Shown: positions 26,413 through 35,453 of the stretch, in pieces
Layout of the letters: each line of letters starts with the position of its first letter
How positions within the stretch are numbered: the stretch's first letter is position 1
DNA from: Terrisporobacter vanillatitrophus
GTDB lineage: Bacteria > Bacillota > Clostridia > Peptostreptococcales > Peptostreptococcaceae
Direction of reading: 5' to 3'
DNA length: 64,000 nt
Assembly (NCBI RefSeq): GCF_051148895.1
Contig: NZ_CP154625.1
Location: forward strand, 3,658,001 to 3,722,000
The notes under the pieces: generated by a model
The model's input: the letters and a program-made list of their open reading frames with translations, nothing else
Told to the model about the DNA's origin: nothing
Database searches by the model: none
Position numbers and translations under genes: made by a program

Positions 26413-26441
26413 AGTATATACTCATATTATTTGCAAGTCAA
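26413..26441 (-). promoter_or_regulatory. Sigma-A-type promoter of the cooT unit
   Basis: TTGACT and TATACT are separated by 17 bases on the minus strand, about 110 bases before the cooT ATG. Confidence 0.75.
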
Positions 26442-26579
26442 ACACTTAAGTACAATTTATTTCTTACAATAAAAAGTATTGCAAAAAAACTTTGTTTTTG
26501 TATTGTATTCTTCTAAATTAGATATATATTTTATCATCCCTCTGTTAATGTAACCCTATCATTCTATCCCCTAAAATAT
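26442..26579. other. AT-rich spacer between cooT promoter and end of Wood-Ljungdahl operon
   Basis: No gene. It contains an imperfect hairpin (ACAATAC / GTATTGT type, about 26463-26505) and otherwise nothing recognisable. Confidence 0.4.
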
Positions 26580-26633
26580 AAAAAACCATGATGTTTATAT
26601 ATATCAATAAATACATATAAAACCTTCATGGTC
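26580..26633 (-). terminator. Terminator of the Wood-Ljungdahl operon
   Basis: On the minus strand ACCATGA..TTTTATATGTAT pairs with ATATATATAAA..TCATGGT and is followed by TTTTTT. It lies about 14 bases after the RACo stop. The outer arm resembles part of the cooT leader (CATGAAGGTTT in both). Confidence 0.85.
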
Positions 26634-26646
26634 TTAATTATCATTT

Positions 26647-28575
26647 TTACTCTAAAATTTCTTTTACTGTTGGGAATTGATCTATATTAGTATGTGGCAA
26701 GAAACATGCTGATACAAATTCATCCATATATGTAGGATATACACTTAACTCTACATATGTCATTTGAGATGCTATTTCTTCTAATTTATGTCTAGCATCT
26801 GAACTTATTAAGCTTAAGTATGATCCAACTAATGAACTATTTCCTATATACTTAAACTTACTTCTTTCAACATCTGGAAGTAGACCTATTAAGATTGAGT
26901 TTTCAATATCAAGATTATTTCCTATTCCTCCTGCTATATAAACATTATCAATTACTTCAAAGTCCATACCTAAACTTTCTACAAGCACTGATGCACCTGA
27001 ATATATAGCACCTTTTGTTCTAATAAAATTATCAATATCCACTTCATTAATAAACAAGTCATTTTCTAGACCTTCATAGTCTTCTTTAAATGCCAAGATA
27101 TATTCACCTATATCATGTTCATTAAATCTAACTCTTTTATTATCTAATTCTCTTTTTATTTTTCCTCTTCTATCAATTATGCCTTTAAGTAGCATTTGAC
27201 ATATTAAATCTATTATACCCGAACCACAAATTCCTATAGGTGCACATTCGCCTATTATTGTTAATTCAGGTTCTAAAGTACTTTCGTCTATACTAACTTT
27301 TTCTATTGCTCCATCTGATGCTCTCATGCCACAACTAATTCCTCCACCTTCAAAAGCTGGTCCTGCGGAGCATGCACAACACATCATAAAGTCTTTATTT
27401 CCAAATACAATTTCTCCATTAGTACCTAAGTCTATGAATAATGTATTTTCTTCGCTAGCCCATATTCCTGCTGATAATACACCTGCAGTTATATCTCCAC
27501 CTACATAACTTGCCACGTTTGGTGCTAAGTATATTAAAGCACTTTTATTAACATTTAGTCCCACATCTTCACCCATTAAATTTGGTGATTTTAAGTATGG
27601 TGGAATATATGGTTCTAATCTTAAATAATCAGGATATATGCCTAGGAAAAGAGTAGACATTGTTGTATTACCAGATAATACAACTCTTACTACGTTGTTT
27701 TTATTTATACCTGTACTTGTATATAGAGATTCAATTAATGGATTTAGAGTATCATCTATAATTGACTTCCTCATAATTTCTAAATTGTTTTTTCTAACAG
27801 CAAATACAATTCTATTAATTACATCAGCACCATATTTTATTTGCGCATTTCCTGAAGATGCCTTTTCTACAACTTCATTAGTAATTAAATTTACTAAAGC
27901 AACAACTACAGATGTTGTCCCTATATCTATAGCTAATCCATATAGTTCTCCCTCTTTATTACCTGGTTCTACATTTAATATTGTAATCTTATTTTTCTTT
28001 TTAACATAAGTTAAAGTTATTTTAAAATTCTCTTCTCTTAATACTAATGGCAGCTTTTTTAATATATCTAGTCTAAAATCTATTCCATCAATACCCAAAT
28101 CTTGTCTTACTTGTCTATCTAATCTATCTACATCACTTATATTATCATCTAATGATGGTTCATCTAATTCAATATATTTTTTCTCCACATTAGTACTATA
28201 AGAAAATTCATTTTCTTCTATTATGCCTCTAGCTCTATCAAATAATTTTTTATCTACTTTTTTACCTGTACCCTCTATTTTCATTCCATGCATTGAAGAT
28301 GAAAGTTTAGATGGAACATCTATAACAATATCTCCAGTTACTTCAGTTGCACAAGCTAAAATATATCCTTTTTTCCATTCTTCATCACTAATATGTACTG
28401 TCTTTTCTGTATCACATTTTCCCTCTAATAACTTCACTTTACACTTTCCGCATGATTTAGTTCCATTGCAAGGTGCATCTATAAAAATATCTGCTTTTCT
28501 CGCTACATCTAGTAATTTTTCTCCAAGTTCACATTCTACTTCCTTGTTATGTGATTTAAAAAAAACTTTAGCCAT
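26647..28575 (-). CDS. acsV: Reductive activator of corrinoid/iron-sulfur protein (RACo)
   Basis: A 642-residue protein with an N-terminal plant-type [2Fe-2S] domain: C36, C42, C45 and C75, spacing CX5CX2CX29C. After a linker comes the large ASKHA-fold domain (DUF4445), with 'GLAIDIGTTSVVVALVNL', 'NTLFIDLGTNGEIVFGN' and 'GICGSGIIDLI' as nucleotide-binding segments. By family knowledge it uses ATP to drive electrons onto inactive Co(II) of AcsCD, restoring Co(I). It is last in the cluster, separated from gcvH by 176 bases and a terminator. GGGGTGAG precedes the ATG. Confidence 0.94.
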   Translation of the reverse strand: MAKVFFKSHNKEVECELGEKLLDVARKADIFIDAPCNGTKSCGKCKVKLLEGKCDTEKTVHISDEEWKKGYILACATEVTGDIVIDVPSKLSSSMHGMKIEGTGKKVDKKLFDRARGIIEENEFSYSTNVEKKYIELDEPSLDDNISDVDRLDRQVRQDLGIDGIDFRLDILKKLPLVLREENFKITLTYVKKKNKITILNVEPGNKEGELYGLAIDIGTTSVVVALVNLITNEVVEKASSGNAQIKYGADVINRIVFAVRKNNLEIMRKSIIDDTLNPLIESLYTSTGINKNNVVRVVLSGNTTMSTLFLGIYPDYLRLEPYIPPYLKSPNLMGEDVGLNVNKSALIYLAPNVASYVGGDITAGVLSAGIWASEENTLFIDLGTNGEIVFGNKDFMMCCACSAGPAFEGGGISCGMRASDGAIEKVSIDESTLEPELTIIGECAPIGICGSGIIDLICQMLLKGIIDRRGKIKRELDNKRVRFNEHDIGEYILAFKEDYEGLENDLFINEVDIDNFIRTKGAIYSGASVLVESLGMDFEVIDNVYIAGGIGNNLDIENSILIGLLPDVERSKFKYIGNSSLVGSYLSLISSDARHKLEEIASQMTYVELSVYPTYMDEFVSACFLPHTNIDQFPTVKEILE

Positions 28576-28678
28576 TCTATCTCACCCCAATAAATTAATT
28601 TTTATAATCACTCAACCTCATATATTATTAAAACACGTATAAAATACCCTTTTATTATTATTTTAATTTAATATACTT

Positions 28679-28722
28679 AAAAAAGCATAGTAAACTTAAT
28701 TCTATTAAATTTACTACGCTTT
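28679..28722 (-). terminator. Terminator between gcvH and RACo
   Basis: AAAGCGTAGTAAA..TTAAT pairs with ATTAA.TTTACTATGCTTT on the minus strand, followed by T's. It should lower transcription of RACo relative to acsB and gcvH. Confidence 0.8.
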
Positions 28723-28751
28723 CTTTTTAGTTCAAATTACCTTACTAATTC

Positions 28752-29129
28752 TTATTCTAAACCTTTTTCGTATTCTTCTCCACTTAATAAAGTATCTAAT
28801 TCAGATGTATCTGACATTTTTACTTTACATATCCAAGCATCATATGGAGCTTCATTTACATACTCAGGTTCATCTTCTAATTTATCTTCGTTTATTTCAA
28901 CTACTACTCCTGAAACTGGAGCTATTAAATCAGAAGCTACTTTAGATGATTCTATAACACCAAAAGATTCATCTTTTGTTAATTCATCATCTATTTCTGG
29001 CATTTCAACGAATAAAACTTCTCCCAATTGCTCTTGAGCAAAGTCACTTACTCCAACAAATGCAAACTCTCCTTCAACTTTTACCCAAGTATGTTTTGGA
29101 GAATATTTTAATCCTGCTACTGTACTCAT
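28752..29129 (-). CDS. gcvH: Glycine cleavage system H protein
   Basis: A 125-residue lipoyl carrier. The lipoylated lysine is K63 in 'GVIESSKVASDLIAP'; the N-terminal 'YSPKHTWVKVEG' and the C-terminal 'DAWICKVK' region complete the family pattern. It normally shuttles the aminomethyl group between GcvP, GcvT and Lpd. Here it lies between acsB and RACo with lpd in the same operon and no gcvP or gcvT in the window. The same arrangement occurs in C. difficile. AGGGGAG precedes the ATG. Confidence 0.96.
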   Translation of the reverse strand: MSTVAGLKYSPKHTWVKVEGEFAFVGVSDFAQEQLGEVLFVEMPEIDDELTKDESFGVIESSKVASDLIAPVSGVVVEINEDKLEDEPEYVNEAPYDAWICKVKMSDTSELDTLLSGEEYEKGLE

Positions 29130-29161
29130 ATATTTTTTCTCCCCTAATATTTTTATTTAAA

Positions 29162-31291
29162 TTACATTATTGGATCCATAGATAATGCTGGATGTCCTTT
29201 TTCCTCAAGGAATGCGCAAACTCCTTCAGAATCATCAGCTATTGTTTCATCACAGATCATTTCGCTGAAGTTTTCTATTCCAGCCATTTCTTTAACTGTT
29301 TGATTTAATTTATCAGCTACAAAATCCTTTAATTCTTTTGGCATCCAAACTATTCTTTCTGGTCCACCTTCAGTGTAAGCAAATTTCTTAGAAGATATGA
29401 AATGTCTACCATGACCCATGAATCCTGGAGTTTGAACTCCACCACCAGTCATAGATGCAAGTTCACCGAAAGTCATACCAACAGGAGTTATTCCTGGGAA
29501 CTCTCTATTTACTATAACTAATCCATTAGCTTCTGGCATAATACCACATATACATTCGAAGCATCCACAAGAAGTCATAGGATCTTCCATTATAGAGTAA
29601 AGAGTAACTTTTTCAACTGCACCTTGAGATATTTCATTTACAGTTTCATTAACTGATTCCCAAATACCCTTCTTATCATCTATACAATCACCTTTAGCTA
29701 TTGGTTGACAAGGTCCTGTTGGGTTAAGTTCTTTAGTAGCCTTAGCATCTAACCAAGAAACTGCTCCACAAAGTCCTAATCTTTCAGGAGTAACTACACA
29801 AACGTGAGCTGGAGCAAATGATTGACACATGTTACAAGAATAGAAATCTTCAACACTTTCATCAACAAGTGATGCCAATCTATCATCTCTAGATTCATAT
29901 TTAGCTAAAGCTTCAGCTTTTCTTTCATTAACTATTGTTTCATCAGTGATTATAGTAACTTCACATTTATCAACAACAGCTTCGAACTCATCTTTCATCA
30001 TAGCATACATAACTTCACCTATATGCTCAAGAGTAAATCCTTTTTCAACAGCGTCTTTAGATATTCTTACCCAAGACATATCTCTTTGACCTACATGCAT
30101 TAATCCTTCTATGTAGTTCATGAAGTAGTGGAATCTTCTTTCAAGAACTGGTTCGAAGTCTTCTTGCATTGCTTTACCAGCAACATTAACTACTATAGCA
30201 AGTGGTAATCTAGTAATACCATCTGCTAATTTAGCTATATCTATATTTTCACCTATAACTTCTATTTTATGGTCTTCTATTTCTGCCATAGATTTAGCTG
30301 TAACTAATTCCCAAGCAGGAGTTTTATTTCCACCGAATTCGTAAGCCATTTCAGCTTTTCTTATTCTTTCACCTTCGAAAGCTGCAGCGAATCCAACTGG
30401 TATAGGTATTTCAGTAACTTTTATTTTTATGTTTCTAGCTTCTAATGAAGTAGCAACAAATTTATCATAATCTCTTTGAGTTAATAAGTTGCAAGGAACT
30501 TCTGTAACAACTTGGTCAGTTATAACTGGGAATCCAAGAGCTATAGCTCCAGCACCACAAGCAACTATTAATTCACTAAGTGGTCCAAATGCATTAACAA
30601 ATGCAGGAACTCTCTTAGCTGTATATTCTAATAATTGATTTAAATCTCCTGGAGGAACAGCACCGAATATTAATGCAGCTCTTATAGCAACAGAAACAAC
30701 GTGGATAACTGATGTTACGTCATATCCTAGAGGTATAACACGAAGTTCTACACTCATTTTTACTCCAGCTTCTATAGCTTGATCTATAACTTTTCCAACT
30801 AGGAAAGTTAATAAACCTTTAGATTGGTAATCTTTAACTACTTTTGCTAATGTTTCAGAGTCTGGGCATTCACCAAGAACAACTGCAACACCAGGTATAT
30901 CTCCAGTAACTAGTGGTACACCTAGAGATCTGATTATAGGGTCAACTACGTGTCCTGCACATGGAGCTTCATATGGAGTTGGGTTTAAAGCATATTTAAC
31001 TGCTTCAACTATTTCAGCAGCTAAAGCTGTAGCTAAACCAGCATTTAAAGCTGTTTCTAGTAATGGTTTTTCTACTATTAAAGATTTTACTATTGCTAAA
31101 GCACCTTCTAAATCTCCTAAAGTAGCCATTTTTTGGCCTGTTGCAGCATATATGCATGGAAGAGAATATGCTGTATCTGGGAATGCCACCGGACATTCTT
31201 TACCTTTTTCTGCTATTGCAGCTGTAAGTGCTCCGTTTGCTGCATCATATGCTTGTTTTGCACCTGTGTAGATTATGTTATATAAATTCAC
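29162..31291 (-). CDS. acsB: Acetyl-CoA synthase catalytic subunit AcsB
   Basis: A 709-residue enzyme that condenses a methyl group, CO and CoA to acetyl-CoA. The [4Fe-4S] ligands of the A-cluster are seen as CX2C, then eight residues, C, nine residues, C in the segment 'SCNMCQSFAPAHVC' to 'GLCGAVSW', matching the spacing in Moorella. The CGC that holds the distal nickel is in 'SCGCFECICG'. Length near 729 shows that the N-terminal domain contacting CO dehydrogenase is present. The start is GTG with AGGGGGAAG upstream. Confidence 0.97.
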   Translation of the reverse strand: MNLYNIIYTGAKQAYDAANGALTAAIAEKGKECPVAFPDTAYSLPCIYAATGQKMATLGDLEGALAIVKSLIVEKPLLETALNAGLATALAAEIVEAVKYALNPTPYEAPCAGHVVDPIIRSLGVPLVTGDIPGVAVVLGECPDSETLAKVVKDYQSKGLLTFLVGKVIDQAIEAGVKMSVELRVIPLGYDVTSVIHVVSVAIRAALIFGAVPPGDLNQLLEYTAKRVPAFVNAFGPLSELIVACGAGAIALGFPVITDQVVTEVPCNLLTQRDYDKFVATSLEARNIKIKVTEIPIPVGFAAAFEGERIRKAEMAYEFGGNKTPAWELVTAKSMAEIEDHKIEVIGENIDIAKLADGITRLPLAIVVNVAGKAMQEDFEPVLERRFHYFMNYIEGLMHVGQRDMSWVRISKDAVEKGFTLEHIGEVMYAMMKDEFEAVVDKCEVTIITDETIVNERKAEALAKYESRDDRLASLVDESVEDFYSCNMCQSFAPAHVCVVTPERLGLCGAVSWLDAKATKELNPTGPCQPIAKGDCIDDKKGIWESVNETVNEISQGAVEKVTLYSIMEDPMTSCGCFECICGIMPEANGLVIVNREFPGITPVGMTFGELASMTGGGVQTPGFMGHGRHFISSKKFAYTEGGPERIVWMPKELKDFVADKLNQTVKEMAGIENFSEMICDETIADDSEGVCAFLEEKGHPALSMDPIM

Positions 31292-31330
31292 TTTTACTTC
31301 CCCCTTTTATGAATTATATGTTTATATTTA

Positions 31331-31359
31331 GGCTAAGCATTAATTTTTAACGCTTAGCC
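31331..31359 (-). repeat. Inverted repeat (hairpin) between acsE and acsB
   Basis: GGCTAAGC and GCTTAGCC form a perfect 8-bp stem, extended by TTAA/TTAA inside one mismatch. No T-run follows, so it is not a standard terminator; a processing or mRNA-stability element is possible. Confidence 0.7.
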
Positions 31360-31410
31360 ATTAAAACCTAATTCAAATTTAAAATTCTAATTTTAAAATT
31401 CTAATTTTTA

Positions 31411-32226
31411 TTATCCTTTATAATCAAAAGCTAAATCTTTTACTTCTAAGAAAGAGTCTGCATATAAGTTTGAGTTTCTGATTATATCACAAGATTTTAT
31501 AGTTTGCATTAATATCTCATCTAATGGGTTAACTATTGCAGAAGAGAATCCATTAGCCATAGCCATTGCTAACCAGTTACTATCTAATATTGGTCTTATA
31601 TGTTTTGGACAACCATTAGAAACATTTGATAATCCACCAGTAGTTTTTAATCCCATTTCAGTCATTTGTCTTATAGCTTCTAGTACATCCATTTGTTTAT
31701 CTTGCATTCCTTTTATAACTAAACAAAGTGGGTCGAAGTATACATCTGTTTCTGGATCTATTCCAGCCATAGCAGCTGCTTCTATTAGCTCAGTACAGAA
31801 TCCCATACGTTGCTCATTATCAGCTGGTATACCTTCTTTAGCACATAATGCTATTATAGCTGCATCATATTCTCCAGCTACTTCCATTAAATGCATTCTA
31901 TCTCCAGCATCTGCAGAGTTTATGATTGGTTTTCCATGAGTTCTATCATATACTTTTAATCCAGCTTCTAAAGCTGCAACGTTAGCTGTATCTAAAGCTA
32001 ATGGAACGTTATTTAATTCACTTTGAAGTAACTTAACTCCCCACTCCATTATTTCAGCTCCATCTCTTTCAGCTGGTCCTATGTTAAAATCTATAACATG
32101 AGCTCCTGCATCTAATTGCTCTATAGCTCTTTTTATTATTGGCTCTGGATTTCTTTCAGCTATAGCTTTTCTTATTGGTGGTGCTATACAGTGAATTCTT
32201 TCACCTATAATCATAAATTTTTCCAT
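31411..32226 (-). CDS. acsE: Methyltetrahydrofolate:corrinoid/iron-sulfur protein methyltransferase AcsE
   Basis: A 271-residue TIM-barrel methyltransferase. Pterin-binding text is 'GAHVIDFNIGPAERDG' (about 42-57), with 'LALDTANVAALEAGL' and 'YFDPLCLVIKGMQDKQMDVLEAI' following. It moves the methyl group of methyl-THF to cobalt of AcsCD. Full length for the family. Start ATG with AAGGGGGA upstream. Lies between acsC and acsB. Confidence 0.96.
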   Translation of the reverse strand: MEKFMIIGERIHCIAPPIRKAIAERNPEPIIKRAIEQLDAGAHVIDFNIGPAERDGAEIMEWGVKLLQSELNNVPLALDTANVAALEAGLKVYDRTHGKPIINSADAGDRMHLMEVAGEYDAAIIALCAKEGIPADNEQRMGFCTELIEAAAMAGIDPETDVYFDPLCLVIKGMQDKQMDVLEAIRQMTEMGLKTTGGLSNVSNGCPKHIRPILDSNWLAMAMANGFSSAIVNPLDEILMQTIKSCDIIRNSNLYADSFLEVKDLAFDYKG

Positions 32227-32289
32227 ATTAATTTATCCCCCTTAGATTTTATATGTTTATATGATTTTATTAATAAAATAAAACTTTAT

Positions 32290-33639
32290 CTATTTTCCAT
32301 ATTTCTCTTTTAAGAATTTTGGAAGTTCCATAGCTTCTGGAGTACCAACTATAACATTCCAATCTGGTAAGTTATCTTGTACATCTGCTTGTATAACAGC
32401 AACTTTACCTGGTATGATTAAATCTCTACTCTTAGTCATATCAGCTATACCGCATTCTTTAACAAAGTTACCTATTACACTACCACCAAATTTACCAGCA
32501 GCCCAAGAAGTAAGAACTGAATATCCACCAGCATCTGGTATTACTAACCAACAAGGAACTTTAGATCTTTCAAGTTCACCAGTTACTACGAAGTAAGTTA
32601 ATGCAAAGTCAACAGTTACTAAAACTGGAGAATTTTCATCTGGGTTATTTATTGGATAAACTTTAGTTTCAACTCTCATTGGTTTTTGAGGGTCAGTAAA
32701 TAAGTTTTGTCTTAAAGCATATAATGGTAATGCTTTTGCATAATTTATGTCATCTATTACTATTATAGAACCATATTTAACTGTAAATGTAGATGATAAT
32801 GCAACTTCCATCATGTCATCTCCATTAGCTAATTTATTTACGAATACTATAGATGGGTATCCAAAAGTTCTATCTTGTTCTTTTAATGCTATTCTTCTTA
32901 CTTGAACTGCATTAACATAAGTATCTTTTACAGTTTCACCTGTTACATCAAGTATTAATTCTTTATATCCAGCTTTTTGAACTAATTCTGTTGTTTCATA
33001 TAGCTCTTCTAAGCTAGCAGCTTTTAAACCTAATGCTAGGTTGTCACCTTTAACTACATCTATCATAGCTTCGTAGTTATCTTTAGTTGCTCCAACTACT
33101 ACTGGGTTTAATCCAGCAAGTTCTGCAACTGCTTCTTTTGCTACTTCTGCATCATCTACATTTAAGATGAAGGCAACTTTAGTTTGATCTTTTAATTTTT
33201 TAATTACATTTAAGAAGTTTTCTTTGTTTCCGCTATATGTAACGCAAGCAAATTCAGCCTTCATTATTTCTCCGATTCTTTCATATTCTACAGCTTTTAT
33301 ATTAGCTATTTTAGCATCTACTTGTTCTTCAGTCATACAATCGCAGAATGCTACAGCATATCTATTTTTACTTACTAAAGTTTTTTCATGTCTAAATAAT
33401 ACAGTTTCTCCACCTAGAGTATACTCATTTTCTCCAGCTCCAACTTTTAAAGTTTTCATTGGAGGTGCAGTAGCCTCTGATAATTTTTGTATTGCTTCAT
33501 CAGACATGTGTGGACATTTTTCAACTTCAACCGCTCCCCCAGCAACCTTCATAGAGAAAGCCATACAAGTTGGAAATCCACATTCTTTACAGTTTTTCTT
33601 TGGTGTTAATTTAAATATATCTAAAGCTTTTAGTGCCAT
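32290..33639 (-). CDS. acsC: Corrinoid/iron-sulfur protein large subunit AcsC
   Basis: A 449-residue subunit. The N-terminal [4Fe-4S] domain has C17, C20, C25 and C42 (CX2CX4CX16C). The rest is a TIM barrel followed by the cobalamin-binding domain. With AcsD it carries the methyl group from AcsE to AcsB. GGGGG before the ATG, 30 bases after acsD. Confidence 0.96.
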   Translation of the reverse strand: MALKALDIFKLTPKKNCKECGFPTCMAFSMKVAGGAVEVEKCPHMSDEAIQKLSEATAPPMKTLKVGAGENEYTLGGETVLFRHEKTLVSKNRYAVAFCDCMTEEQVDAKIANIKAVEYERIGEIMKAEFACVTYSGNKENFLNVIKKLKDQTKVAFILNVDDAEVAKEAVAELAGLNPVVVGATKDNYEAMIDVVKGDNLALGLKAASLEELYETTELVQKAGYKELILDVTGETVKDTYVNAVQVRRIALKEQDRTFGYPSIVFVNKLANGDDMMEVALSSTFTVKYGSIIVIDDINYAKALPLYALRQNLFTDPQKPMRVETKVYPINNPDENSPVLVTVDFALTYFVVTGELERSKVPCWLVIPDAGGYSVLTSWAAGKFGGSVIGNFVKECGIADMTKSRDLIIPGKVAVIQADVQDNLPDWNVIVGTPEAMELPKFLKEKYGK

Positions 33640-33669
33640 TATTTTATCCCCCTAACCTTACAAATATTA

Positions 33670-34614
33670 TTAAGCTAACTCGCTTATAAGTGATTTTATA
33701 GTTTTTACTGATTCTGGATGACGAAGTATTACAGCATCAGATCCGCCTACTAAAACAGCTGTTGCAGTAGAAACTTCCATTGCTATACTTCTCTTTTCAC
33801 TGCATCCCCATTCTGGTTGATCTGCTTCATCAGCTATAGCTTCTTTAACATGACCAACTTCAAAAGAAACTGGTGTAACTATTGGTATTTGTAATTGCTT
33901 ATCATTTTGATTGAAAGCAGCAAGTCTTATTCTATCCATTGTAGATGCAACATACTCATATCCATATCCAACAGCTGAACACCCAATGTTCATAACTATA
34001 TTTTCAGGTTTAACACCTAATTGAGTTAACAAAACATTCATTTGTTTAGCTAAGTTTATATCAACAGCTGATTCTGCTCCAACTTTTTGATTATATGCTA
34101 ATCCTGCAGCAGCACCTACTTCTTTGTAGTTATCTTCAACTGCAGATAATATTAAAACATTTTTACCTTCTAAAGCTTCTGCAACTTTAGCAAATAATTT
34201 ACCATCTTTTTCAGAAACTCCACATCCTGCAACTACTAAAGGTAAATCTATTGCATCAGCAACTTTTTTAGCTACTTCTGCACATTCTTCAGGAGATTTA
34301 TCATCAGTATTAGGATCAGCTCCTACAAATCTTAAGCATACAAAATCTGCTTCTGTATTATCTTGAACATATTTTGCCCAAGCAGCAGGGTCATTTGCTA
34401 CATCTTTGTACATTTCTTTGTAACTATCAATCCAAGTATCTGGATATACATCATTTATTTCTATCCCTACTTTTTGAACATTACCTGTATCACCATCAAA
34501 GCTATAGAATGGTAATACATTCTCTCCACCTAGTTTTATAGCTTTTTCTCCTGTTCCTATTACTACTTCACTTACTTTTCCAGAACTCTTTTGAACAGAC
34601 ATTTTAAATGCCAT
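33670..34614 (-). CDS. acsD: Corrinoid/iron-sulfur protein small subunit AcsD
   Basis: A 314-residue TIM-barrel subunit of the corrinoid protein. Characteristic segments are 'KLGGENVLPFYSFDGDTGN', 'EADFVCLRFVGADPNTDDKSPEE' and 'NIGCSAVGYGYEYVASTMDRI'. It shares the cobamide site with AcsC. AAGGGGGAA before the ATG; 19 bases after the AcsF-type ATPase gene. Confidence 0.96.
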   Translation of the reverse strand: MAFKMSVQKSSGKVSEVVIGTGEKAIKLGGENVLPFYSFDGDTGNVQKVGIEINDVYPDTWIDSYKEMYKDVANDPAAWAKYVQDNTEADFVCLRFVGADPNTDDKSPEECAEVAKKVADAIDLPLVVAGCGVSEKDGKLFAKVAEALEGKNVLILSAVEDNYKEVGAAAGLAYNQKVGAESAVDINLAKQMNVLLTQLGVKPENIVMNIGCSAVGYGYEYVASTMDRIRLAAFNQNDKQLQIPIVTPVSFEVGHVKEAIADEADQPEWGCSEKRSIAMEVSTATAVLVGGSDAVILRHPESVKTIKSLISELA

Positions 34615-34633
34615 ATTTTTTTCCCCCTTAAGC

Positions 34634-35404
34634 CTATTTTAATTCTAATTTTGCCACTATTTCTTCCATGGCTAATCTAGATTTTGATTCTTTTGGTAAT
34701 TTCACTAATGGAATTCCATCTGAATCATATTTATATATTAATTCATCTAAAGGTACAACACCTAGAAGGTCTAAATTATGCTTATTAATTTCTTCTTTTA
34801 CACCATCATTTAATATACCATCTGGTGCTTTATTTACTATAAGATAAACCTTTCCAACACTTAAGCTTAATTCAATAGCTAAGTCTCTAATTCTTGCAAC
34901 AGCTTGGATACTTCTTCTTGAACAGTCACTAACTAATAACAAAGTGTCTATATGTTTAGTTGTTTTTCTACTTAAATGTTCCATACCTGCTTCATTATCA
35001 GTAATAACATAATTGTACTGGCCAGAAATCTGTTTAACTTGTTCTCTTAGTATTCCATTTACGAAGCAGTAACAGCCTTCGCCTTCAGATCTACCCATTA
35101 CTATCAAGTCATATCCGTTTCCTTCTACTAATATAGAATTTAATTTCCATTGTAAAAACTGAGCTTTTGTCATACCTCCAGGAAATGAATCTCCTCTTTT
35201 TTCTGTCATATTAGCTTCTTCTCTAATTTGACCTATAGTTTCCTCAACTTCAACACCTAACACTTCATTAATATTAGCATTGGCATCAGCATCAACTACT
35301 AGAATTGGTTTTTTATTTTCTTTTAATAATATGTCTATTAAAAGCCCTGTAAGACTTGTTTTACCAGTTCCACCTTTTCCTGCTACTGCTATGTTATAAC
35401 TCAT
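34634..35404 (-). CDS. acsF: CooC/AcsF-type nickel-insertion ATPase, second copy
   Basis: A 256-residue MinD/SIMIBI-class ATPase. The P-loop 'GKGGTGKT' is at 9-16, 'VVDADANANINEVLG' follows, and a CXC metal motif occurs in 'EGEGCYCFVNG'. CooC-type proteins use ATP to mature the Ni-Fe-S clusters. Of the two copies here this one is next to acsD-acsC-acsE-acsB and may serve AcsB, with the other serving CooS; that split is inference from position. AAGGAGG before the ATG. Confidence 0.9.
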   Translation of the reverse strand: MSYNIAVAGKGGTGKTSLTGLLIDILLKENKKPILVVDADANANINEVLGVEVEETIGQIREEANMTEKRGDSFPGGMTKAQFLQWKLNSILVEGNGYDLIVMGRSEGEGCYCFVNGILREQVKQISGQYNYVITDNEAGMEHLSRKTTKHIDTLLLVSDCSRRSIQAVARIRDLAIELSLSVGKVYLIVNKAPDGILNDGVKEEINKHNLDLLGVVPLDELIYKYDSDGIPLVKLPKESKSRLAMEEIVAKLELK

Positions 35405-35453
35405 TTTAGGATTTCCTCCTTAACAGAGCTTTTTTCTTACTCTGTTGCTTAAC

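Noticed and set aside
28223..28642. Plus-strand open frame of 139 codons over RACo
   Set aside because: Antisense to the Fe-S and linker region of RACo; composition rich in Ser, Pro and Phe and no RBS.
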